A stretch of 33,926 nucleotides of DNA from JBAXRT01 sp037131065 (GTDB taxonomy: Bacteria > Bacteroidota > Bacteroidia > Bacteroidales > FEN-979), in the NCBI GenBank assembly GCA_037131065.1, contig JBAXRT010000011.1, forward strand, positions 1 to 33,926, read 5' to 3'. The first letter of the stretch is position 1, and every line of letters begins with the position of its first letter. The notes below the pieces were generated by a model. That model did not search any database and was not told the DNA's origin. It saw nothing but the letters and a program-made list of their open reading frames with translations. Below, one piece after another: positions 23,889 to 31,510 of this stretch. The position numbers and the translations under genes were made by a program.

Positions 23889-25686
23889 CCTTTTCGGGAA
23901 CTGAGGCGTATACCAGTTCGGCAATGTCCATGACCTTTACCGGTGAAAGTTTGGAGAAGGTTTTTTTACATAAAGGGCAGGAGGTGACCAGGACCTCAGG
24001 ATCATTTTTCAAAAGGATCCCAAGGGCCTCTTTCGTGATCTCATCCCGTTGCTGCTGACTTGAAGAAAAAATCCCGAGGCTTCCGCCACAGCAAAGTGCA
24101 GTAGCCTTTTCCTCTTCAGGCTGATCCAGGTAAGCGATCTCCTCAAGCAATTCCCTGGGGGCATCATAAACCTTGCACCCGCGGCCGAGATCACAGGGAT
24201 CATGATAGGCTACACGCGTATTTTTACCCTGGAGGTGGATTTTACCCTTCCTGACCAGATCCAGGAGGAATTGTGTATGATGCTGGATCTGGATCGGCAG
24301 GTTATATTCTTCACGAAAGACACGGTAACAGATCGGGCAGGAGGTCACCAACAATTTGGCCCGTGTCTGGCGGATCATGAACTTATTGAACTCGATCAGT
24401 TCACTGGCCTGCTTGTCTTTCCCATTCAGCATCAGGGGACGCCCGCAGCAGACACTCCGGTCCTTGTCAAAAAACTGAAAGGAAATTCCCGAGGCTTTCA
24501 ATACAGAAACCATCGACCTTGTAATAGAGGGGGTGAGATGCGACATGCAACCTGCAAAATACAACACCTCGCTGTGGTTCATGGCCCCTGGTTCAAGGTA
24601 AGTGAAGGCCGAATGATGACTTGTACTGAACTCCCTCCTTTTGATCATCCTGAGTGAGTCGGTCTTAATGCCAACCGGGCAGGTCTCCTGGCATCTTCCG
24701 CAGAGAAGACAGTTATGGGCAATTTCCTCCCTGACAAACTGATCGCGCATGTCGCGGATGAAATAGACAGACTGGCTGTCGGTGATGCCGGCGGTCCTGA
24801 GCTGACAAACGTCGATGCAGACACCACATCTTGAACAGGCATGAATTTCAACATCCGAATAACTGGAGAACCATTTCTTGGGCTGTATGTTGCAATGACG
24901 GAAAACGATCAGCAGAAGCTCGGTTGGAATATGCATATACCTCGAGTAGGGGAGCATAATAAAAAAAATACCAAGTGCAAGCGAATACCCCCACCATAGT
25001 CCATAGGCAATGAAAGGGGCAGGGAAGGGGGTTATTTTTACCAGAAGGTTTCCGAGTGGCTGTGTCATAAAACCACCTCCGCCTTCATAAAATCCTGCAG
25101 TATAGCTTTCGGCCAGCAGACGGAGAGGGAAAATCAGCCAGAGGCAGGCCAGGGCGATACGGTCTGTAAAGAGATGTTCGGTAGTTTTTCGCATTCCGAA
25201 CCATTTCGAATGCTGCCTCTTGACGAGAGCAAGGAGGAGACCGCTCAGAACAAACAAGAGGAGCAGGTCCATGATAAACCTGAAAAAGGCCGGGACTGTG
25301 TATATCTCGAAAAACAGCACGAGCTTGTCGTGGATGAAGAATTTAAGGAAAATCGGATAGTAGGGAGCATTCAAGTGCGTCCCGCTGTATATCCTGCTTT
25401 CAAGGTTTCCCATGCCAATGAGCAGGAACCACCCGAGGGCAAATGACATATGCATATAGCCAAGCAACGGGTTTTGTTTCCACATCTTCCTGTGGATCAG
25501 GGCTTCCATAAAAATTTCAGAAAGAATTCCAAGAACCTGCTTTGGATTTCTTAAACCGGCGGCAAGTTTAATCTTGTCTTTGGGTGGCAGGGCCTTTATC
25601 CAGAAATAGAAACTCCGGGCGATGAAGAGAACGACATAGATCAACCCCAGGAAAAAGGGCAGAACGAAAAGGTTAAAGTTTATCAT
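23875..25686 (-). CDS. Membrane heterodisulfide-reductase-like fusion: cytochrome b domain, two 4Fe-4S sites, two CCG domains
   Basis: A 603-residue fusion protein. Residues 1-265 hold about six membrane helices of NarI/HdrE type, with histidines H65, H79, H119, H171 and H252 as possible haem b ligands. A ferredoxin-like part follows with C284/C287/C290/C294 and C326/C329/C332/C336. Two intact CCG (cysteine-rich, DUF224) domains come next: C380, C413-C414, C450xxC453; then C498, C532-C533, C570xxC573. In HdrB/HdrD such CCG sets bind non-cubane 4Fe-4S clusters that handle disulfides. The same architecture occurs in membrane FeS oxidoreductases proposed as ETF:menaquinone oxidoreductases. It probably exchanges electrons between the soluble Hdr-like proteins and menaquinone. 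The start overlaps the hdrC2 stop by 4 nt. Confidence 0.88.
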   Translation of the reverse strand: MINFNLFVLPFFLGLIYVVLFIARSFYFWIKALPPKDKIKLAAGLRNPKQVLGILSEIFMEALIHRKMWKQNPLLGYMHMSFALGWFLLIGMGNLESRIYSGTHLNAPYYPIFLKFFIHDKLVLFFEIYTVPAFFRFIMDLLLLFVLSGLLLALVKRQHSKWFGMRKTTEHLFTDRIALACLWLIFPLRLLAESYTAGFYEGGGGFMTQPLGNLLVKITPFPAPFIAYGLWWGYSLALGIFFIMLPYSRYMHIPTELLLIVFRHCNIQPKKWFSSYSDVEIHACSRCGVCIDVCQLRTAGITDSQSVYFIRDMRDQFVREEIAHNCLLCGRCQETCPVGIKTDSLRMIKRREFSTSHHSAFTYLEPGAMNHSEVLYFAGCMSHLTPSITRSMVSVLKASGISFQFFDKDRSVCCGRPLMLNGKDKQASELIEFNKFMIRQTRAKLLVTSCPICYRVFREEYNLPIQIQHHTQFLLDLVRKGKIHLQGKNTRVAYHDPCDLGRGCKVYDAPRELLEEIAYLDQPEEEKATALCCGGSLGIFSSSQQQRDEITKEALGILLKNDPEVLVTSCPLCKKTFSKLSPVKVMDIAELVYASVPEKVSAI

Positions 25687-26015
25687 CCAAGTTGTTCAAT
25701 TGCCCGGTTAATGGTAAGTATCAGGTTACGCATGTTGACCCCTCTCGGGCAGATCAGCTGGCATTTGCCGCAGAACATGCAATGCTGGATCTCTTTCTTG
25801 AGCAGGTGTGTTTCACCTCTTCTCAGGAAAGTATGAACCCGCCGGATATTAAAATCGACAAAATGACCGGCCGAACAGGTTGCCGTGCAGCTGCCACATC
25901 CGATACAGGTATTGAATGACGGATCACTGGCATTGAGAAATGCCAGCAGACGCTGATCATTGTGATCAATGTCAATTGTCCTGTCCTGAAGGATCGTATA
26001 TCCGAATTTTTTCAA
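25683..26015 (-). CDS. HdrC-like 4Fe-4S protein (second copy)
   Basis: A 110-residue two-cluster ferredoxin-like subunit. Cysteine sets are C37/C40/C43/C47 and C79/C82/C85/C89, both CxxCxxCxxxC, as in HdrC. The length is typical of a minimal HdrC. There is no membrane segment. It would pass electrons between an HdrA flavin and a CCG subunit. It lies 3 bp after the HdrA-like gene and overlaps the membrane fusion gene by 4 nt, so it may pair with the CCG part of that fusion, in the way C2 pairs with B2 in sHdr systems. Confidence 0.9.
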   Translation of the reverse strand: MKKFGYTILQDRTIDIDHNDQRLLAFLNASDPSFNTCIGCGSCTATCSAGHFVDFNIRRVHTFLRRGETHLLKKEIQHCMFCGKCQLICPRGVNMRNLILTINRAIEQLG

Positions 26016-26018
26016 CGC

Positions 26019-27044
26019 TTAGTCGAGTGATTTTAAATAGTTGTCGACCTGGAGCGCCGTGGCACGGGCATCAGAAATTGAACTGACGATGCTGGTTGGC
26101 CCTTTCACTGCTCCTGTCAGAAAAACCCCGGGAACGGAGGAGTGGTTGTCCATGGTATGTTCATCCATCGGTGCAAGAAACCCATCCGTCCCTGTTTTGA
26201 GCCCAAGCATAGCGGAAAGTCTGATGGTTTCTGCTGACGGGGTGAATCCCACAAGGAGAACCAGCAGGTCAACAGTCATTTTAAGCGGACGGCCTGTCAG
26301 GGTGTCTTCAGTTTTCACTAAAATGGAATGGTCTTCGTTTTCGGCACATTCCGAAATCCTTCCCCTGATAAAATTGATCCCGTACTTTTGCTGGGCTTCA
26401 AAATAGAGCTCCTCAAAATAGCGGTCAAACATCCGCAAGTCCATATAAAAACCGTAAATCTCAGCGTCGGGTAAGGCTTGTTTGATTTCGATCGCCTGCT
26501 TTACTCCGGTGACACAACAGACCTTGGAGCAGTAAAGATTTCCTACCTTTTCATCCCTAGAACCGACACAATGAACAATACCAATACGTCTGGGCTCTTT
26601 GCCGTCAGGGGTAACTACTTTATGTTTCACCCTAAACAGAGATTCGAGTTCAGCTGAAGTGATCACATTGTCATAGATGCCATAACCGTACTCCTCCTTT
26701 TTACGGGCATCGAAAAGATCATATCCAGTTGCCAGCACAATCGCCCTCCCCCTAACGGAGTCATTCGCTCCAAGCAATACAGTGAATTCCTTATTGTGGC
26801 TGGAAATCCCGGTGATACTGGCTTTATACATGATGTTTGCCTTGCCTTGTAACCCTTTTTCGGTAAAGCGTATTACCTCTTCGGCGGGCCTTAGTGTCGG
26901 AAAGAGCCGGTCCCAGTTTTTAACATGTCCCCCCGGGGAAGTTTCCTTTTCGATCAGTGTCACTGAGTGACCAAGTTCAGAAAGAGCTGTAGTGGCAGTC
27001 ATTCCAGCCACCCCCGCACCAATGACAATGATTTCTTTGGGCAT
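26019..27044 (-). CDS. HdrA-like FAD protein, short form
   Basis: A 341-residue flavoprotein. The N-terminal dinucleotide site is IGAGVAGM (GxGxxG at 9-14). The HdrA-specific cluster motif is HCVGSRD...YCSKVCC, with C159, C172, C176 and C177. A second FAD-binding segment (TGAVKGPTSIVSSISDARA) is near the C-terminus. It lacks the ferredoxin and thioredoxin-reductase-linked extensions of methanogen HdrA (about 650 residues), and its size resembles sHdrA. The frame is open upstream to 27188 inside the hdrB-like gene, but MPKEIIVIGAG at 27042-27044, 1 bp after the preceding stop, is the natural start. Whether it bifurcates electrons cannot be told. Confidence 0.88.
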   Translation of the reverse strand: MPKEIIVIGAGVAGMTATTALSELGHSVTLIEKETSPGGHVKNWDRLFPTLRPAEEVIRFTEKGLQGKANIMYKASITGISSHNKEFTVLLGANDSVRGRAIVLATGYDLFDARKKEEYGYGIYDNVITSAELESLFRVKHKVVTPDGKEPRRIGIVHCVGSRDEKVGNLYCSKVCCVTGVKQAIEIKQALPDAEIYGFYMDLRMFDRYFEELYFEAQQKYGINFIRGRISECAENEDHSILVKTEDTLTGRPLKMTVDLLVLLVGFTPSAETIRLSAMLGLKTGTDGFLAPMDEHTMDNHSSVPGVFLTGAVKGPTSIVSSISDARATALQVDNYLKSLD

Positions 27045-27045
27045 A

Positions 27046-28116
27046 TCAGGAGAATTTAAGAAAACTGGGAAATTCGGGTTTTCCAAGTACTTTTCCTTCA
27101 TTTCCCAGATACTTCTTTGAAAGGTCATAGGGAACACCCATTTTGTCCAGGAGGGGTTCAACAGGAACCTGGTGAACCTGCAGTCCAAGGTCCCAGGGGT
27201 CGAACCCGAGTATGATACCCGCCAGTTCTTCGTAAGTCAGCACCGGTATCCCATAACCGTTCTCACCATAAGTTACTCCTTCCATCTCGCTGATTGCGTA
27301 CTGCCACCTGTCAAGAAACATCGGGCATCCCGGACAGTTGGTAAGAATAAAGTCTGGTTTGTAAGGCTGCATGGATTCAAATTTTTTCTTTGAACATGCA
27401 ATGGAATAACCGCGATTTGCCTGTACAAGGTATTGCCTGAAACCGAACCCGCAGCAATGTCTTCTCTCCGGGTAGTCGATCACCTCACCACCCCATTCTT
27501 CGATCATGCCCGTAAGGACATAGGGATATTCGGCCCCCCCGATACCTTTGCTTGGGAACATCTTGGAATAATGACAGCCAATATGTTCAACAACTTTCAG
27601 TGGCTTTCCTGTTTCCGGGTTCACCAGGCGGAATTTGGCTTTCCCGGAAATTTCCGATCTGAATTTATAGATGATATCGCTTGCATGGGAAAGGTTTTCC
27701 GGGATTTTAAATTCCCTTCCTGTGGCCTTTCTGAGTGAAGCCCTGACACGGGTTTCCACTTCGGGAAAATGTTCCCAGGTATGTAAAATTTCCGTGTACA
27801 GGCCAAAGGAGGTTATACAGGAGGTTGCGAGATTTTTGTAACCGGATTCAGTCATCAGTGCAAATTGCCTTGCCACCATGGTCATGCTGGTCTCGAACGG
27901 GATAATATCGGAGTGGTAGCCAATTCCGGAACATGTGGTGTGAGAGGGATTCTCATAGACATCCTTTTTCAGTTCCTCCTGCATGATCCTGAGAAATGTT
28001 TTCTCAGATCCGGGGAAAAAATTTTGTCTTACGCAACTCCTGACATAAAAATAGTGATCACCCGCGATCTCCTTCTGATACTCATTCCATAACAACCGTT
28101 TTCCTTCAACTTTCAT
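27046..28116 (-). CDS. HdrB-like CCG-domain protein
   Basis: A 356-residue protein with two CCG-type halves. The second is intact: C181, C221-C222, and C261xxC264 (CPGC), enough for one non-cubane cluster. The first is degraded: C28 and C62 remain, but the double cysteine is C62-S63 and the CxxC is C100-x-x-S103. In HdrB, CCG domains reduce or form disulfides. There is a C-terminal extension of about 70 residues beyond the usual end. It is translationally coupled to hdrC1 (4-nt overlap) and followed by the HdrA-like gene 1 bp later, so a C1-B1-A complex is likely. The substrate is unknown. Confidence 0.87.
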   Translation of the reverse strand: MKVEGKRLLWNEYQKEIAGDHYFYVRSCVRQNFFPGSEKTFLRIMQEELKKDVYENPSHTTCSGIGYHSDIIPFETSMTMVARQFALMTESGYKNLATSCITSFGLYTEILHTWEHFPEVETRVRASLRKATGREFKIPENLSHASDIIYKFRSEISGKAKFRLVNPETGKPLKVVEHIGCHYSKMFPSKGIGGAEYPYVLTGMIEEWGGEVIDYPERRHCCGFGFRQYLVQANRGYSIACSKKKFESMQPYKPDFILTNCPGCPMFLDRWQYAISEMEGVTYGENGYGIPVLTYEELAGIILGFDPWDLGLQVHQVPVEPLLDKMGVPYDLSKKYLGNEGKVLGKPEFPSFLKFS

Positions 28117-28826
28117 GATGACTGGGTGTGGTTCTTCCTGTTTTCAGTGTAGATGTGCTTGATGTATTCGCAATCAAGGCTTTCGTCAAGCTGCATACCC
28201 ATCTCAGTCGCCTGTACCCTTGAAAAATCTTCGATCTTATTGAATCGTGAAATGGCTCCCGTCTCCTCAAAAATATTTCGGATTTCATCCAGGGCCTCCT
28301 GGGGAATTTTTCTTAAAATTCCGGGACCGGTCTGCTGATAGTTGGCCCCGAGACGCTCCATTACAGCCTCCAGGTTAGCGTGTTCCCACTCCCAGATCGG
28401 TCCCTGCTCCGGATGCATTTCAGGTAAAATGTTAGCGGGAAATAGGCAATAGCCGTATTTCAGGATCCATTCGCCAACCGTTCTTTTAATGACCAGCTGT
28501 TGCCGGCCCTTCTCCGATTCCACAAAATAGCCGAGTTCCTGGGAAAGCGACCGGAGCGCCGTGATCAGCAGGCCGGGGGCATTGCCTCTGGGGCAGCGGG
28601 TAACGCAAGACATACATTCACCGCAATACCAGATGGTATCGCTTTTCATTAATTCCTCGATCTTGTCGTCATCCCGGGTCTGGAGGATATCCACGATGAG
28701 TCTTGGCTGGTAATTATAAAATTCTGCAGCCGGACAGATGGCAGTACATGTCCCGCAATTCAGGCAGGCCTTGAGCCCCTCGACGAAACGGACATCCTTT
28801 GTTAGTGTGTTGTACAAGTAACCCAT
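28113..28826 (-). CDS. HdrC-like 4Fe-4S protein (first copy, long form)
   Basis: A 237-residue protein with two 4Fe-4S sites at the N-terminus: C21/C24/C27/C31 and C68/C71/C74/C78. A C-terminal helical extension of about 150 residues follows, without recognised motif. Long HdrC1 proteins of this type pair with HdrB1 in sHdr operons. The frame is open upstream to 28955, but that region overlaps the DUF4159 gene and contains the promoter box; MGYLYNTLTK at 28824-28826 is used. It is the first gene of the five-gene cluster, and its stop overlaps the hdrB-like start by 4 nt. Confidence 0.87.
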   Translation of the reverse strand: MGYLYNTLTKDVRFVEGLKACLNCGTCTAICPAAEFYNYQPRLIVDILQTRDDDKIEELMKSDTIWYCGECMSCVTRCPRGNAPGLLITALRSLSQELGYFVESEKGRQQLVIKRTVGEWILKYGYCLFPANILPEMHPEQGPIWEWEHANLEAVMERLGANYQQTGPGILRKIPQEALDEIRNIFEETGAISRFNKIEDFSRVQATEMGMQLDESLDCEYIKHIYTENRKNHTQSS

Positions 28827-28832
28827 TGATGA

Positions 28833-28840
28833 CAAAGATA
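28833..28840 (-). promoter_or_regulatory. -7 box for the Hdr-like cluster
   Basis: The minus strand reads TATCTTTG, a full match to TAnnTTTG. It lies in the 29-bp gap between the DUF4159 stop and the hdrC1 ATG, with only 6 nt between box and start codon. If used, the mRNA would be leaderless or nearly so. Confidence 0.4.
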
Positions 28841-28855
28841 AGTAAAAATGGAATG

Positions 28856-29506
28856 TCAGTTTTTTGTGAAAACAAAGGAAAGGATATTCGCACCCATCTG
28901 AAGTGCTTTGAGCCTTGTGGCTTCTGAATCCCCATGCACAGCCTGGTCCTCCCATCCGTCACCCAGGTCTGATTCATAGCTGTAAAAACAGACCATGCGG
29001 CCCTCATATATCAATCCGAATCCCTGGGGTGGCATATTATCGTGCTCATGGATTTTCGGGAGACCCCTGGGAAAATTATATTGCTGGTGGTAGATGGGAT
29101 GGTTAAATGGAAGCTCAATGAAATCAAGCTCGGGAAATACCTTTTTCATCTGAGGCCTGATATATTTATCCAGTCCGTAATTATCGTCAATGTGAAGAAA
29201 GCCTCCGGCAATTAAATATTTTCTGAGGTTCTGTACCTCCTGGTCGGAGAATACCACATTGCCATGACCGGTCATGTGAACGAAAGGATAGTTTATGATC
29301 TCTGGATTGCCAACATCGATCGTTGCGATATCTTCACTGATATTTGTCTTAATATTCTGGTTGGCAAATTTAACAAGGTTGGACAAGGAAGTCGGATTGG
29401 CATACCAGTCTCCTCCGCCGCTGTATTTGAGAAGTGCAATCTGAAAAGATGGAGGGGTGAAGGAGGCAAAGAGAACAAGAAGAAAAAGTGGGATGACGGT
29501 TTTCAT
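28856..29506 (-). CDS. DUF4159 domain protein, exported
   Basis: A 216-residue protein with an N-terminal signal peptide (about residues 1-22, MKT then a hydrophobic run ending near FTPPSFQ). The rest matches DUF4159: LRKYLIAGGFLHIDDNYG, FPELDFIELPFNHPIY, and the GRMVCFYSYESDLGDGWED segment. The fold is related to glutamine-amidotransferase-like domains, but the function is unknown. In many bacteria DUF4159 genes accompany MoxR/DUF58 aerotolerance clusters; here a DUF58 gene exists 23 kb away, not adjacent. It follows rsmE by 3 bp and is likely co-transcribed with it. Confidence 0.82.
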   Translation of the reverse strand: MKTVIPLFLLVLFASFTPPSFQIALLKYSGGGDWYANPTSLSNLVKFANQNIKTNISEDIATIDVGNPEIINYPFVHMTGHGNVVFSDQEVQNLRKYLIAGGFLHIDDNYGLDKYIRPQMKKVFPELDFIELPFNHPIYHQQYNFPRGLPKIHEHDNMPPQGFGLIYEGRMVCFYSYESDLGDGWEDQAVHGDSEATRLKALQMGANILSFVFTKN

Positions 29507-29509
29507 TGT

Positions 29510-30214
29510 TCAATGATGATTTAACAGGTTGATGGTATGGCAGGCTACGATACCGGCCGTTTCGGTCCTCAGCCGGCTGCTCCCAAGATTGACCGGCATA
29601 AATCCATTTTCTTTTGCAACTTCAACTTCTTTTGCCGAAAAATCTCCTTCCGGACCGATAAGGATAAGTACGTCTTTCCCGTGTTTGTATACTATTGAGA
29701 GGCCAGCTTCCCGGCCTGTTCCGCAATATGCGATGTACCTGACCCCACTGAAGTATTTCTGAACCAGTTCGGAAAATTGCACAGGCTGATTCATCTTTGG
29801 CAGAATTATCCTGCGGGACTGCTTCATAGCCGAGATGATTAGTTTCTCGAAGCGTGCATGTTTAACCTCTCTCCGTTCTGAATGCTCGCAGATCAGAGGG
29901 GTTATCTCGTCAATACCTATCTCAGTGGCTTTCTCAAGAAACCATTCAAATCTTTCATGGTTTTTTGTCGGTGCTATGGCAACATGAAGATGCCAACCTT
30001 TGCTGTCAGATCCCGGTAACTCTTTATCAATCGTGAGCCTGCATTTTTTCTGGTCCGGTGCATCGATCCTGCATTCAAAAAGATGGCCTTTGCCGTCGGT
30101 CAGGTGAACCACATCCCCTTTATTCAGGCGCAGGACCCTGATGCAGTGCCTTGATTCTTCTTCATCAAGTTCATGAAGCGAACCGGTGATATAAGGGGTA
30201 TAAAAAAGCGGCAT
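29510..30214 (-). CDS. rsmE: 16S rRNA m3U1498 methyltransferase
   Basis: A 234-residue SPOUT methyltransferase of normal length. The N-terminal PUA-like part (HCIRVLRLNKGDVVHLTDGKG) contacts RNA. The C-terminal knot has the SAM-binding loops LIGPEGDFS and NLGSSRLRTETAGIVA. The central IAPTKNHERFEWFLEKATEIG region is strongly conserved in the family. It methylates U1498 in 16S rRNA. A good -7 box lies 27 nt upstream, in the 55-bp gap after the MFS gene. Confidence 0.95.
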   Translation of the reverse strand: MPLFYTPYITGSLHELDEEESRHCIRVLRLNKGDVVHLTDGKGHLFECRIDAPDQKKCRLTIDKELPGSDSKGWHLHVAIAPTKNHERFEWFLEKATEIGIDEITPLICEHSERREVKHARFEKLIISAMKQSRRIILPKMNQPVQFSELVQKYFSGVRYIAYCGTGREAGLSIVYKHGKDVLILIGPEGDFSAKEVEVAKENGFMPVNLGSSRLRTETAGIVACHTINLLNHH

Positions 30215-30240
30215 AATCGGCCAGGTAATAGTTGAACAGA

Positions 30241-30248
30241 CAAAAGTA
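30241..30248 (-). promoter_or_regulatory. -7 box for rsmE
   Basis: The minus strand reads TACTTTTG, a full match to TAnnTTTG, 26 nt upstream of the rsmE ATG. No clear -33 element. Confidence 0.45.
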
Positions 30249-30269
30249 GTGATTATGGGTACAGGAAGC

Positions 30270-31475
30270 TCAGATTTTTACACCCGGATTTTTGACCATC
30301 GTCATCCTTTTATCGTTATAAAACCTGTTGACGTATATCATATAAAAGAGAAATCCAAGTAATAAGATGAGGGTGCAGGAGAGATACATGTTTTGTAATC
30401 CGATGGCCTCTGCAAGGATCCCGAGCAGCAGTGAACCCATTCCTATCCCGAGGTCAAAAGCAGTACTGATTGTCGCATTGGCTGCTCCACGACGTTCGAT
30501 CCCAACCATATTGTTTACCATTGTTGTCATGGTGGGCATAAGGATGCCACTTCCCATACCGATCAGGAAAGCCGATAAAAGAAACCCGAATGGGGTTAGA
30601 ACCAGGGCAAGCAGAACGAAGCCTGCCATTGATATCAGGAAACCCGATATCATTAGACCTTGTGGTCCCCTGGTGTCAAAGATCTGACCTGTGAAGAGGC
30701 GGGAGAGAAAGATCCCGATGGCGATGACAAGGAAAAACTGTCCGGTCCCGGTCAAACTCTCCTCCTTGGCATAAATCGTAATGAAAGAAATGACGCTTCC
30801 GTATGTCATGCCAAAGAGTATCTGTGGGATTGCCACTGGAACGCTCGTCTTCTCTATAAAACGGTCCCAGGTCATTCGCTTGGGGCCTTTATATTTCCTG
30901 ATACCCGGAAAACGGACAAATAGAATAAGGAACCAGCCGGCCAGTGAAAAGAGGGCAGCGGTAAGGAACATGGCAGTAAATCCCGACAGTGCAAGAATGT
31001 ATAAGGCGATCAGGGGGCCGATGGCCATGGATATGGTAAAAGACATACCAAAATAGCCTATACCCCGGCCTCTTTTATTTAATGGAATGATATCAACTAC
31101 AGCCGTTAAGCCAGAAGTAGAGTTGATCCCCCATGCAAAACCATGAATGAATCTGAGTAAAAGCAGCATGGCAAAAGAGTGAAGGAGAGGATAGATGGCC
31201 AGGATCAGGGTGAAGATGGCAAAAGATCCGATATAGATCCATTTTCGTCCCCACAGATCCACAGCCATCCCTGTGAAGGGCCTGATGAGAAGGGCGGATA
31301 TTGTGTAGGCCGCTAAAATATAACCGACATCATGCTTATGTGCTCCCAGCACATCAACAACATAGACAGGGAGGGTAGGCATCAGGAAATAGAACCCGAT
31401 GGCCATGAAAAGGTTACCGAAAGCAAGAAGGATAAAATTCCTGTTCCATAACCTTCCTGTTCTGGGAGCATTCAT
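30270..31475 (-). CDS. MFS transporter
   Basis: A 401-residue major facilitator protein with about 12 membrane helices. Motif A is seen as GMAVDLWGRKW around residues 68-78, between helices 2 and 3, and a second related loop (GQIFDTRGPQG) in the C-terminal half. It resembles the large group of drug/unknown-substrate exporters (DHA1-like). Nothing in the sequence fixes the substrate. It lies between the type IX cargo gene (35 bp) and rsmE (55 bp), all on the minus strand. Confidence 0.88.
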   Translation of the reverse strand: MNAPRTGRLWNRNFILLAFGNLFMAIGFYFLMPTLPVYVVDVLGAHKHDVGYILAAYTISALLIRPFTGMAVDLWGRKWIYIGSFAIFTLILAIYPLLHSFAMLLLLRFIHGFAWGINSTSGLTAVVDIIPLNKRGRGIGYFGMSFTISMAIGPLIALYILALSGFTAMFLTAALFSLAGWFLILFVRFPGIRKYKGPKRMTWDRFIEKTSVPVAIPQILFGMTYGSVISFITIYAKEESLTGTGQFFLVIAIGIFLSRLFTGQIFDTRGPQGLMISGFLISMAGFVLLALVLTPFGFLLSAFLIGMGSGILMPTMTTMVNNMVGIERRGAANATISTAFDLGIGMGSLLLGILAEAIGLQNMYLSCTLILLLGFLFYMIYVNRFYNDKRMTMVKNPGVKI

Positions 31476-31510
31476 GATGCTTCAGTTTGAAAAAAGAGCC
31501 TGTAAGAAGC

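Noticed and set aside
27045..27188. N-terminal extension of the HdrA-like protein
   Set aside because: It lies within the hdrB-like gene in another frame; the FAD-binding domain starts right after the Met at 27042-27044.
28827..28955. N-terminal extension of the long HdrC-like protein
   Set aside because: It overlaps the DUF4159 gene and includes the promoter box; no ferredoxin-like sequence.
31476..31510. Possible terminator between the type IX cargo gene and the MFS gene
   Set aside because: There is a T-run on the minus strand, but only a 3-bp stem precedes it.
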